From contig DAOUAJ010000083.1 in the NCBI GenBank assembly GCA_034433615.1, forward strand, positions 1 through 14,913: a DNA stretch of 14,913 nucleotides. Reading direction: 5' to 3'. Below are positions 1 through 6,951 of the stretch, one piece after another. This DNA comes from DAOUAJ01 sp034433615 (GTDB lineage Bacteria; Chloroflexota; Anaerolineae; DUEN01). Position 1 is the first letter of the stretch; each line of letters begins with the position of its first letter. The notes beneath the pieces were generated by a model that was not told where the DNA came from, did no database searches, and saw only the letters and a program-made list of their open reading frames with translations. Made by a program: the position numbers and the translations under genes.

Positions 1-192
1 TCAGTCCCGGCCCTGACCGGGCAATCGCCATTGCCCTCAGGGTGGCAGAAACGCGCTGCCAGTGCGCACCCGAAGCCCTATCTTGTTGTCAAAGTGCTTG
101 GCGGACTACACCTGTCTCAGGCTGCTAGACATGAGCGGTTTGGTTTTGTATGGGAGGGCCGGCTGCCCCAACCTTCCAGTGCTCCCAGGTCC
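1..192. other. Non-coding left edge with a small hairpin
   Basis: I see no supportable gene here. Short open frames exist on both strands, but none has a ribosome binding site, a recognisable motif or family-like composition. A perfect 7-bp stem with a 4-nt loop (GGGCAAT at 19-25, ATTGCCC at 30-36) is present and can compete with a CCGG-type stem at 6-21. Neither has a T-run on either strand, so neither is called a terminator. Confidence 0.4.
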
Positions 193-270
193 CCGGCCGA
201 TGTAGCCGATCAGCTCGCCCCGCTCGACGGAGAAGGGGACGTGATCCACAGCCCACACGACCTCAGAGTT
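193..270 (-). pseudogene. Relic of an ABC transporter ATPase N-terminus
   Basis: Reading the minus strand from 270 down to 193 gives a peptide starting NSEVVWAVDHVPF and ending ELIGYIG. This has the pattern of the N-terminal beta-strands of an ABC ATPase of the ABC-2 exporter (NodI-like) type, which normally reads xxVxAVDxVSFxVxxGExxGYIG and then runs into Walker A (PNGAGKST). At exactly that point the match breaks down into an unrelated GRGPGSTGR-like sequence. Upstream, the frame meets a stop (TGA) a few codons before the match, with no start codon or ribosome binding site. It therefore looks like a fragment truncated on both sides, lying just downstream of the GrpB gene. The match is by eye over about 25 residues, so chance resemblance cannot be excluded. 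Confidence 0.4.
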
Positions 271-282
271 CCTGGGCAATGA

Positions 283-819
283 TCATTGGGGCCATTGCTG
301 ATTTCCTTCAGCTATCCTTAGCACCGACTCGATGAATTCGGCCTTGCCCGGGGTGTAGAGGTCTCGGTTGCCTCGAGACTTACGGGCCAGCTCCCTCTTG
401 AGCCTGGCATATTCCTCGGCCACCTCTTCGTGCTGGCGAAGATGGTCCCGGAAGCATATGTAGTTTCTCCAGGCCTCGCTGTTCCATTCCAGCATGTGCA
501 GGTAGTGTGTCCTTCTGCTTTGGTCCCCTTTGGCGAAGAAGTGCCTGCCGGGATGCCCCTCATCCCCTTTGTACTCATACCCCAGGCGTTCCAGCGGCTC
601 GATGCATTTTTCCACATCCTCCAGCCGCCGGAGGGCCACGGCCATGTCAATGATGGGCTTGGCCTCCAGGCCGGGCACAGCCGTGCTTCCCACGTGCTGG
701 ATGTCCACCGCGTACGCCCCGATCGCCGCGCGCAGCAGGCGCTCCTCCTGGGCAAACAACTGCGGCCACTCAGGAGAGTACGGAACGAGCTTCACGGCAC
801 CTCGTTGCAAGCCGATCAT
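283..819 (-). CDS. GrpB family protein (UPF0157, nucleotidyltransferase-like fold)
   Basis: This is a 178-aa protein. The family signature HVGSTAVPGLEAKPIIDM is at residues 42-59, containing the GST loop (44-46) and an Asp (D58) as in nucleotidyltransferase-fold proteins. The C-terminal NRDLYTPGKAEFIESVL block is also typical of the family. Length matches stand-alone members. I chose the ATG at 819 rather than the upstream GTG-type start at 903: the longer form would overlap the preceding gene by about 60 bases and adds a non-homologous arginine-rich stretch, while GGTGGAG sits just before 819. It follows the lipoprotein GH130 gene with a 23-bp gap, so it is the last gene of the operon. Biochemical function in this family is poorly defined and nothing in the sequence links it to sugar metabolism. 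The 12-bp palindrome CAATGATCATTG (277-288) overlaps its stop codon. Confidence 0.88.
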   Translation of the reverse strand: MIGLQRGAVKLVPYSPEWPQLFAQEERLLRAAIGAYAVDIQHVGSTAVPGLEAKPIIDMAVALRRLEDVEKCIEPLERLGYEYKGDEGHPGRHFFAKGDQSRRTHYLHMLEWNSEAWRNYICFRDHLRQHEEVAEEYARLKRELARKSRGNRDLYTPGKAEFIESVLRIAEGNQQWPQ

Positions 820-842
820 ATATCTCCACCGCACAAAAATGC

Positions 843-1787
843 TCACCTTTCCCAGGTGGCCAGGCCGATCCACATATCCGCCGCGCCGTAGTAAAGATAC
901 CAAGTGTTATTCCGAACGACTAGTCCTTCGGCGAAGGTCACGTTGGGCACCTGCCCGAACCTCTCCCATGAAGTCTCAGGCTCCAGGATGGGCTCCTCCG
1001 CCCACGCTAAGACTTTCGTTGGATCATTCTTGTCGAACAACACCCATCCCACGGAGTATCTCAACTTCTCATTGGCGCCGTTGTAGATGAGGAGAATGCC
1101 CTCCTCGGTGAGGATGGGAGGAGGGCCCGGCTCGACCAGCTTGCTGTCGAAGTAACCCTCCCGTGGCCTCAGCACTGGCCTTTCACGTGCCGTCCAGTGT
1201 ATCAGGTCGTCAGAGAAGGCGATCCACATATCCGAGTCGCCGAAGTACATCACATACTTGCCCTTGACTTTCTCGGGCAGGATGGCCCCGGATTTGGTCC
1301 AGCCGCGCTCCGGGAAGACCAGGCCCTGCTTCTGCCAGTGCACCAGGTCCCTCGAAGTCGCCAGGGCCAGACGAGCCGTCTTCAGGTCGTAAGCGGTATA
1401 GGTGAGATAGTAGGTATCACCGATCTTCACCACCCTTGGGTCTTCCACACCCCCACCTTGCTCGTAGCCGTATTCGGGGAGGAGAATGGGATCGGGGTGA
1501 CGGGTGAAGTGCACGCCATCCTCGCTCTCGGCCAGGCCGATGGTGGAGACACCATCCCAATCCTCGGCCCGGTAAAGCATCCAGAACTTGCCATCTTCGT
1601 AGACGATAGCGGGGTTGAAGACGGCCACTGCTTCGAATTCCTTCCCCCGAGGCGTAAGGATAGGGTTCTCCTTGTGCTTTACAAACGGGCCGAGAGTAAA
1701 AGATACTTGAACTTTTGGTGCACAAGCTCCGATGAGGAAGCCCAGGATAAGAAGGGTTGCTAAAACTATTCGGTTCGCTTTGTTCAT
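843..1787 (-). CDS. GH130-like five-bladed beta-propeller glycosidase, lipoprotein
   Basis: This is a 314-aa protein with a lipoprotein signal: basic N-terminus, hydrophobic stretch and lipobox IGAC with the lipidated Cys at 22. The rest is a GH130 (formerly DUF377) propeller. Repeated blade motifs are NPILTP (41-46), FNPAIV (57-62), SEDGVHF (88-94), GVEDPRV (113-119, where the family's acid Asp is expected), AFSDDLIHW (190-198) and LYYGAADMWIGLAT (298-311). It is a diverged paralogue of the gene before it. At the place where the paralogue has KIGAAGPPI this one has KLVEPGPPP (E219), and where the paralogue has LHRRP this one has YFGDSD. Loss of the basic phosphate-binding residues and gain of a Glu is what separates GH130 hydrolases from phosphorylases, so a beta-mannosidase-type hydrolase anchored outside the membrane is inferred. 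Its ATG overlaps the previous stop (ATGA, 1784-1787), with GAAGGAG as ribosome binding site, implying translational coupling. Confidence 0.85.
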   Translation of the reverse strand: MNKANRIVLATLLILGFLIGACAPKVQVSFTLGPFVKHKENPILTPRGKEFEAVAVFNPAIVYEDGKFWMLYRAEDWDGVSTIGLAESEDGVHFTRHPDPILLPEYGYEQGGGVEDPRVVKIGDTYYLTYTAYDLKTARLALATSRDLVHWQKQGLVFPERGWTKSGAILPEKVKGKYVMYFGDSDMWIAFSDDLIHWTARERPVLRPREGYFDSKLVEPGPPPILTEEGILLIYNGANEKLRYSVGWVLFDKNDPTKVLAWAEEPILEPETSWERFGQVPNVTFAEGLVVRNNTWYLYYGAADMWIGLATWER

Positions 1788-2677
1788 TTCACTCCTTCTT
1801 TATCTTCCACAACAAAGGCCATCATCTCGGCCATGGGGCAGGTGACCACGGCCATCACCCGATCGCCCCCGCCGTAGTAGACGTAAAGCTGATCGTTCAC
1901 CACCACCGAGCCGCAACTGAAGACCACATGGGGCGAATCGCCTTTATTTTCCCAGACCTCCCTGGGTTCGAGGATGAAGCCCGCTGGCCGGGCCAGGACC
2001 ACCGAAGGGTCGGCCAGGTCCAGCAGGGCAGCTCCCAGCCGATAGACAGTGTGGGCATCCACGGCATGGTAGATGAGGAGCCAGCCCTGTTCCGTCTTGA
2101 TGGGGGGACCGGCTGCTCCGATCTTCTGGTGTTCCCAGGTTCCCGGCCGGGGCCGCATGATGATCTGGTGGTCGGTCCAATGAAGCAGGTCATCAGAGTA
2201 GGCCAGCCAGATGTCGGGAGGGCGCCGATGGAGCATGGCATAGCGTCCACCGATCTTTTCCGGGAAGAGGACGTGATCCTTGTTGTCCTCGTCCGGCAGC
2301 ACCACGCCCATGCGCTCCCAGGCGATGAGGTTCTGGCTCCGGGCCAGGGAAGCGCGGGTGCCATGGGGGGAGTAGCCGGTGTAGGTCATGTAGAACGTGT
2401 CCCCTATCCGGGTAATGCGGGGGTCCTCTACTCCCCTGGTCTCGAACTCCGTGGCCGGGCTGAGGATTGGCCGATCCAGCCGCGACCAATGAAAGCCGTC
2501 CTCGCTAACAGCGTAGCCGATATGGGAGATATAATCCACCCCTTGAGCGCGGTATAGCATATGGAAAAGGCCGTTGTAGTGCACAACGGCGGCGTTGAAG
2601 ACGTTGAGCGCTTCCCAGGGATGCAGGGGGTTCGGCTTGAGGATAGGATTGCCAAGATAGCGTCTGAGAAGCTCCAT
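1784..2677 (-). CDS. GH130 family glycoside phosphorylase (probable beta-mannoside phosphorylase), cytoplasmic
   Basis: This 297-aa protein has no signal peptide, so it is cytoplasmic. GH130 motifs in order are NPILKP (10-15), NVFNAAV (25-31), SEDGFHW (58-64), RGVEDPRI (81-88, expected catalytic Asp D85), NKDHVLFPEKIGGRYAMLHR (132-151), AYSDDLLHW (159-167), KIGAAGPPI (185-193), LIYHAVD (201-207) and VYYGGGD (266-272). The basic and polar residues in DHVLFPEK, LHRRP and YHAVD match the phosphorolytic branch (GH130_2-type, such as mannooligosaccharide phosphorylases). The expected reaction is phosphorolysis of a beta-mannoside to alpha-mannose 1-phosphate plus a shortened sugar. The exact linkage cannot be read from sequence. 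I chose the ATG at 2677: it lies 4 bases after the stop of the small membrane protein gene and begins right at the conserved propeller. A longer start at 2707 would overlap that gene. Confidence 0.88.
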   Translation of the reverse strand: MELLRRYLGNPILKPNPLHPWEALNVFNAAVVHYNGLFHMLYRAQGVDYISHIGYAVSEDGFHWSRLDRPILSPATEFETRGVEDPRITRIGDTFYMTYTGYSPHGTRASLARSQNLIAWERMGVVLPDEDNKDHVLFPEKIGGRYAMLHRRPPDIWLAYSDDLLHWTDHQIIMRPRPGTWEHQKIGAAGPPIKTEQGWLLIYHAVDAHTVYRLGAALLDLADPSVVLARPAGFILEPREVWENKGDSPHVVFSCGSVVVNDQLYVYYGGGDRVMAVVTCPMAEMMAFVVEDKEGVK

Positions 2678-2681
2678 AAAC

Positions 2682-2909
2682 CTATCTTTTTGAGTCCTTC
2701 TTCTCATCCAGAGGCCGCCTGTTGCACAGGTGAGCCTGCCGACGCACCTCCCATACCACCAGGGCCAGGAAGAGAGAGCTAAGCCCAAAAGCGATCAAGC
2801 CCACGACGAATTCTGCCGAATCTCTGGGTAAGAAAGGCAGTGGAATGAGGGAAAGAGTAACCAGGAAAATACCTATGGTGAAAGCGATCCTTGCTACAGC
2901 AGGTGCCAT
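2682..2909 (-). CDS. Small two-helix membrane protein of unknown function
   Basis: This 75-aa protein was not recognised as a member of any family. It has two hydrophobic segments, at about residues 5-28 and 33-54, separated by a short polar turn (PRDSAE). The C-terminal tail of about 20 residues is highly charged (VRRQ then DEKKDSKR), predicting a helical hairpin with the tail in the cytoplasm. Support for it being real is positional. Its start overlaps the end of the ATPase gene by 16 bases (2894-2909), and its stop is 4 bases from the start of the GH130 gene. It thus fills exactly the space between two coupled genes, and its composition is that of a true membrane protein rather than a shadow frame. 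It could be an accessory subunit of the importer or an unrelated membrane protein. No function is assigned. Confidence 0.7.
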   Translation of the reverse strand: MAPAVARIAFTIGIFLVTLSLIPLPFLPRDSAEFVVGLIAFGLSSLFLALVVWEVRRQAHLCNRRPLDEKKDSKR

Positions 2910-3898
2910 TCCGGTATCCTTTCCGCCAAATGACAGGCGATGAGGCGACCATCCAACGGCCTGAGGACGGGAATCTCCCGGGTGCAGAGATCCTCAGCGT
3001 AGGGACAACGGGGGTGAAAACGGCAGCCACTGGGAGGCCTGGTGGGATCGGGGAAATCGAAGCTCCTTAGAGGAAACGGCCGCTTCTCCCTGGCCCGTCG
3101 GGGGTCAGGCACTGGCACAGCCGAGAGCAAAGCCTGGAGGTAAGGGTGGCGCGGCCCCCCGATGACCTCCCCAAGTTTTCCAGTCTCCACGATTTGTCCC
3201 AAGTACATCACTGCGATCCGGCCCTCCTTTATGAAATACCTGGCCGTCGCCAGGTCGTGAGTAATGTAGAGGAAGGCAATGCCGAACTCCTCGTTTAGTC
3301 TATGCATGAGATCCAGGATGGAGAGCCTGAGGGAGACATCTATCATAGAGACGGGCTCGTCGGCCACGATGAGCTTAGGCCTGAGGGATACCGCCCTGGC
3401 CAGCACTACCCGTTGCCTCATCCCTCCGCTGAGTTGATGGGGATACTTGCCGAAGAAATCCTCGGGCGGGGTGAGGCCCATAAGCCGGAGGAGCTCTGCC
3501 GCCTTTTCTCTGGCCTCTCTTCGGCCCCTGGCCAGGCGATGATGGAGGATTGGGGCGCTTAAAGTATGGTAGACGGTTCGCACCGGATTCAGCGCAGCAT
3601 AGGAGTCTTGATGGACGATCTGAACGTTGCGGCGATACTCCCAGAACTCCTCCCTGTTCATCATCCAAATATCCTTCCCCGTGTACAGCACTTTCCCCGA
3701 GGTTGGCTTGAGTAGCCCGACCACGACCTTGCCTAAGGTCGTCTTCCCGCAGCCCGATTCGCCAACCAGAGCCAGGATTTCACCTTCCTTAACATCAAGG
3801 GAGGCTTTCACCACCGCCTGGACCTGGCTCCGACGTACGAGCCAGCCCCTCTTGAAGGTCATGTTCACTTCCCTGAGTTCAAGTATGGTTCCAGCCAT
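2894..3898 (-). CDS. ABC transporter ATP-binding protein, DppF/OppF type
   Basis: This is a 334-aa nucleotide-binding subunit of a peptide/oligosaccharide-type importer. Visible motifs are Walker A GESGCGKT (46-53), Q-loop VHQD (95-98), ABC signature LSGGMRQR (156-163), Walker B LIVADEP (176-182) and the switch His in YITHD (H214). The C-terminal oligopeptide-transporter domain, with EVIGGPRHPYLQALL (244-258) and four Cys (C292, C298, C305, C322), follows; related ATPases can carry an iron-sulfur cluster at such cysteines. It pairs with the DppD-type ATPase upstream, which overlaps its start by 20 bases. GGAG precedes the ATG at 3898. The Opp/Dpp family includes many sugar transporters, and the GH130 neighbours argue for an oligosaccharide rather than a peptide cargo. 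Confidence 0.93.
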   Translation of the reverse strand: MAGTILELREVNMTFKRGWLVRRSQVQAVVKASLDVKEGEILALVGESGCGKTTLGKVVVGLLKPTSGKVLYTGKDIWMMNREEFWEYRRNVQIVHQDSYAALNPVRTVYHTLSAPILHHRLARGRREAREKAAELLRLMGLTPPEDFFGKYPHQLSGGMRQRVVLARAVSLRPKLIVADEPVSMIDVSLRLSILDLMHRLNEEFGIAFLYITHDLATARYFIKEGRIAVMYLGQIVETGKLGEVIGGPRHPYLQALLSAVPVPDPRRAREKRPFPLRSFDFPDPTRPPSGCRFHPRCPYAEDLCTREIPVLRPLDGRLIACHLAERIPEWHLL

Positions 3899-4925
3899 CT
3901 CCTGCTCCGAGATCTCGGGACGAATTCACGAATGTATATAACCCACGAAGGTACGAATCCCAGTTGACAAGCCGCCAGTTATGGCAAGCAACAAGCCGTC
4001 CCTCGCCGATGTCTCTCAACCCTGGATCTACCTCACATTGAGTGGTAGCATAGACGCAGCGGGGACGGAAAGGACAGCCTTGTGGGAGATCGAGGAGGTC
4101 GGGAGGAGAACCCGGGATGGGCCTCTTTTCGGTGGTGTCGCCAATGAGAGAGGGCGCGGCGTTGATCAGCCCCAGGGTGTAAGGGTGCTTGGCATCGTAG
4201 AAAATCTCCTCGATGTTTCCCACTTCCATGATCCTTCCAGCATACATCACCCCTACCCTGTCAGCCACCTTGGCCACGATGGACATATCGTGGGTGAGGA
4301 GCATCATCGTCAGCCCCAGGCTTGCGCGGATATCGTTCAGGATGTCCAGGATGTAGGCCTGGGTCACCACGTCCAACGCGGTGGTGGGTTCGTCAAGGAT
4401 CAACATCTTGGGCTCTAGCAACAGGCTGAGGACGATGACTACCCTCTGCCTCATCCCTCCCGAGAGCTCGTGGGGATAGGAGTGGAGCACCTGGGAGGGC
4501 TCCAGGCGCACCAACTGCAGCAGCTTGGAGGCCCGCTCGATGATTTTCTCCCGGGGCATGTTCTCGTGAGCCTGAACCGTATCTATCATCTGGTCGGCGA
4601 TGCGCATCACCGGGTTCATGACGTTTTGAGCGGCCTGGAAGACCATGGCAGCTTCCTTCCATCGGTATCTCCTCAACTTCTCAGGGCTGGCGGCCAGGAC
4701 GTCTATGGTGTCGAAGAGGATCTCTCCACTCGTGATCCGTCCTGGAGGAGGCACGAGATTGAGGATAGAAAAGGCTAGGGTCGACTTCCCACTACCGGAT
4801 TCACCCACTACAGCCATGATCTCGCCCGGATAGACATCAAGTGAGGCCCGATTGACCGCTCGTAGAATTCCTCGGCCCAGGGCGAACTCCACCGTCAAGT
4901 CTCTGATGCTTAGAAGGGGAGTCAT
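3879..4925 (-). CDS. ABC transporter ATP-binding protein, DppD/OppD type
   Basis: This is a 348-aa ATPase with Walker A GESGSGKS (41-48), Q-loop VFQAAQN (95-101), signature LSGGMRQR (154-161), Walker B MLILDEP (174-180) and H-loop LLTHD (H212). The DppD/OppD C-terminal domain starts near AKHPYTLGL (245-253) and carries C284, C290, C297 and C314, the spacing of the cysteine cluster of this subfamily. I chose the ATG at 4925, which forms an ATGA overlap with the stop of the preceding permease gene (4922-4925) and starts directly at the conserved beta-strand. The longer frame up to 5090 only reads through that permease. The C-terminus is about 20 residues longer than the conserved domain and overlaps the start of the next ATPase gene, suggesting coupled, stoichiometric synthesis of the two ATPases. 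Confidence 0.93.
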   Translation of the reverse strand: MTPLLSIRDLTVEFALGRGILRAVNRASLDVYPGEIMAVVGESGSGKSTLAFSILNLVPPPGRITSGEILFDTIDVLAASPEKLRRYRWKEAAMVFQAAQNVMNPVMRIADQMIDTVQAHENMPREKIIERASKLLQLVRLEPSQVLHSYPHELSGGMRQRVVIVLSLLLEPKMLILDEPTTALDVVTQAYILDILNDIRASLGLTMMLLTHDMSIVAKVADRVGVMYAGRIMEVGNIEEIFYDAKHPYTLGLINAAPSLIGDTTEKRPIPGSPPDLLDLPQGCPFRPRCVYATTQCEVDPGLRDIGEGRLVACHNWRLVNWDSYLRGLYTFVNSSRDLGAGDGWNHT

Positions 4926-5803
4926 GTCCTCAACCTCGGATTGAGCACCTCGTCCAGGCCATGGGCGAAGAAGACCGCCCCCAACTGGAAGAGGGTGATG
5001 GCAGCCATGGGGGAGAGGACATAGAAAACGGCCTGTGGCAGGTAAATAGCTCCATACTGAAAAGTGGCCATGTTTAACATCATCCCCCAATTAGTGGCCT
5101 TGAAAGGGACCAGCCCCAGGAGCATCAACCCCATACTGCCGGTGATGGCTCCCCGCATGATGGAGAGGAAGTTAATGGCCACAAAAGGCATGATGTTGGG
5201 GAGAAGTTCCTGAAAGACAATGTGGAAGGTGGAAAGTCCCAGAGCTCTGGTGGCCTCGATGAATTCCCTTTCTTTCAAGGAGAGGATCTGGGACCTGACT
5301 GCCCTGGCCAACCCTCCCCAGGACCAGATGCTCAACAGGAGACCGAAGCTGAAAGGGTCCTTTATCCTGTACACGGCAGCAATGATCATCATCACGGGGA
5401 AATTGGGCACGGTCAAGATGACGTTGGTTAACAACATCAAGGTTGTATCTATCACTCCCCCCTGCAGCCCGGCGATCATGCCGATGGAGATGGCGATCAG
5501 GGTGGTGAAAATGGCCGCTAGGAAGGCCACGAAAAGGACATCCCTGGAGCCATGAACGATCTCGGCGAAGGTATCCCGGCCTGCGTAGTCGGTGCCCAAC
5601 GGATGGGCCAGCGAGGGCAATTGAAACCGCTGATCGTAGCGGGCCGTCATATCCAAAGGCACCACCTCTGGCCCTACAGTGGCCATGAGCGCGAAGATGA
5701 GCAAAATGATCAGGCCGGCGAAGGCTCTCCTGTTCCGCCTGATGATAAGGAAGGGCTCGTAGACCGAACGATATAGCCTGATGGGTCTCGCTGCCACGCT
5801 CAT
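4922..5803 (-). CDS. ABC transporter permease, DppC/OppC type
   Basis: This is a 293-aa inner-membrane subunit. A basic N-terminus (RRNRRAF) precedes the first helix at about 27-45. The family motif HPLGTDYAGRD (67-77) follows, then roughly five more hydrophobic segments (about 90-113, 120-145, 152-170, 205-232, 255-282). The EAA loop that contacts the ATPases is at 181-203 (FIEATRALGLSTFHIVFQELLPN). The C-terminus ends NPRLRT, typical of DppC. The start is 3 bases after the stop of the DppB-type permease, with GGAGGAGTGA as ribosome binding site. It forms the translocation pore together with that permease. Substrate specificity resides mainly in the binding protein and cannot be read from this subunit. 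Confidence 0.93.
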   Translation of the reverse strand: MSVAARPIRLYRSVYEPFLIIRRNRRAFAGLIILLIFALMATVGPEVVPLDMTARYDQRFQLPSLAHPLGTDYAGRDTFAEIVHGSRDVLFVAFLAAIFTTLIAISIGMIAGLQGGVIDTTLMLLTNVILTVPNFPVMMIIAAVYRIKDPFSFGLLLSIWSWGGLARAVRSQILSLKEREFIEATRALGLSTFHIVFQELLPNIMPFVAINFLSIMRGAITGSMGLMLLGLVPFKATNWGMMLNMATFQYGAIYLPQAVFYVLSPMAAITLFQLGAVFFAHGLDEVLNPRLRT

Positions 5804-5806
5804 CGC

Positions 5807-6796
5807 TCACTCCTCCAGTTTGATGCGCGGATCCAGCCAGGAGTAAAGGACATCTGCTACTAGGTTGGCGAAGATCACGGCAGAGGCCGTCAGCAGAAAT
5901 AGCCCCTGCATCAGTCCGTAGTCCCTCCTCCCTATGGCTTGGGCGAAGAACCAGCCGATACCTGGGTAGTTGAAGACCGTCTCGATCAAGGTGTTTCCAC
6001 CGAGCATGGCCCCCAAAGCGATGGCCAGGCCTGTGACCATGGGCAGGATGGCGTTGCGGCCCATATAGTGGGTCATGATGCGGCGTTCCTTCAGCCCCCT
6101 GGCCCTGGCAGCCATGATGTAATCCTCGCCCAAGACCCCCACGGCGCTGCCTTTCATGGCCAGCGCCCATCCTCCCGCGCTCTCAAAGGTGGTGGCGATG
6201 ATGGGCAAGGCAGAGTGGTAGAGCAGGCTCTTGAGGAAGGGCCAATTGAAACCGGGGGTCAGCGCGCCGTCATAAGCCCCCTTGCTGGGGAAAAGCTTGA
6301 GATTGATGGCGAAGACCACCAGTAGGATGAGAGCGGTGATGTAATCGGGAGTGGCGGCGGTAAAAGAAGCATAAGCGGTGACGAGGGGATCCAGAACGGT
6401 TTTCCTCTTCCAGGCGATGATCATCCCCAGGAGGATCCCCGAACCGAAGCTGAGGAGGAGGGAGAGGGAGAGGATGAAAACCGTAAAGGGGAGCGCCTTA
6501 AGGATGATCCCGGTCACCGAGATCCTGTACACGAAAGAATGGCCCAGGTCGCCCTGAAAAAGCCCTTGCATGTATCGGACGTACTGATGAGCCAAAGGCT
6601 CCTCTGGATCGTAGTCATACATGCTCTTCACCGTCTCATATGCCTTCTCGAAGCTCATCCCGTACCGGCTTACATATTCCATGGCCCACATATACAAGGG
6701 GTCGCCGGGCGCCTTGCGGATGAGGAAGAAGGTGAGCGTAGTGACGATGAAGAGCGTCAGCAGGGCGATGCCGATCCTTCTGGTGATAACCAACAT
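5807..6796 (-). CDS. ABC transporter permease, DppB/OppB type
   Basis: This is a 329-aa permease. The N-terminal helix (8-26) is followed by the PGDPL motif (30-34) and a large extracytoplasmic loop (about 35-100) rich in acidic and aromatic residues. The core helices follow, with the EAA loop at about 225-249 (DYIMAARARGLKERRI). The motif IETVFNYPGIGWFF (271-284) and the C-terminal DPRIKLEE are also family hallmarks. GGGAGGGAG precedes the ATG at 6796. A 155-bp gap containing two hairpins separates it from the binding-protein gene, whereas every later gene of the operon overlaps or lies within a few bases, so its transcription probably depends on read-through of that region. Confidence 0.93.
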   Translation of the reverse strand: MLVITRRIGIALLTLFIVTTLTFFLIRKAPGDPLYMWAMEYVSRYGMSFEKAYETVKSMYDYDPEEPLAHQYVRYMQGLFQGDLGHSFVYRISVTGIILKALPFTVFILSLSLLLSFGSGILLGMIIAWKRKTVLDPLVTAYASFTAATPDYITALILLVVFAINLKLFPSKGAYDGALTPGFNWPFLKSLLYHSALPIIATTFESAGGWALAMKGSAVGVLGEDYIMAARARGLKERRIMTHYMGRNAILPMVTGLAIALGAMLGGNTLIETVFNYPGIGWFFAQAIGRRDYGLMQGLFLLTASAVIFANLVADVLYSWLDPRIKLEE

Positions 6797-6823
6797 TTCT
6801 CCCTCCCATCACCAATGCCGAGT

Positions 6824-6864
6824 TAAAAAGGTGTGCCCCCTCCGGATCTACAGGGGGCACACCT
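6824..6864 (-). terminator. Intrinsic terminator between binding-protein and permease genes
   Basis: There is a perfect 13-bp inverted repeat (6829-6841 with 6852-6864) around a 10-nt loop. Read on the minus strand, the GC-rich stem is followed by TTTTT (6829 down to 6825), the first T being shared with the stem, which is the classic layout of a factor-independent terminator. It lies inside the operon, after the binding-protein gene and before the permeases. It probably acts as a partial terminator or 3'-end stabiliser that gives more binding protein than permease, as is common for ABC importer operons. Confidence 0.8.
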
Positions 6865-6908
6865 CTCCCCCAAGCACGATTTGCTGCCTCGTCGCGTGTC
6901 TAAGGATG

Positions 6909-6941
6909 AGGGATAGAGGAGATCTTCTCCCCTCTATCCCT
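6909..6941 (-). other. Second hairpin just after the binding-protein stop codon
   Basis: AGGGATAGAGG (6909-6919) and CCTCTATCCCT (6931-6941) form a perfect 11-bp stem with an 11-nt loop, starting 10 bases after the stop codon of the binding-protein gene on the minus strand. No T-run follows, so it is more likely an mRNA-stabilising or processing hairpin than a terminator. It lies in tandem with the terminator at 6824-6864. Confidence 0.6.
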
Positions 6942-6951
6942 TCCTGGCGCT

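Noticed and set aside
181..198. Resemblance between 181-198 and part of the GH130 gene near 2130-2150
   Set aside because: The similarity is a short CCCAGGT-CCCGGCC stretch not extending on either side, and is best explained by GC-rich chance.
31..335. Plus-strand frames of 83 and 61 codons at the left edge
   Set aside because: No ribosome binding sites or motifs; they overlap the 3' end of the GrpB gene and the ATPase relic on the other strand.
5172..6170. 332-codon minus-strand frame bridging the two permease genes
   Set aside because: It is an out-of-frame reading of both permeases, rich in His, Arg and Gly, and contradicts the clear membrane-protein frames.
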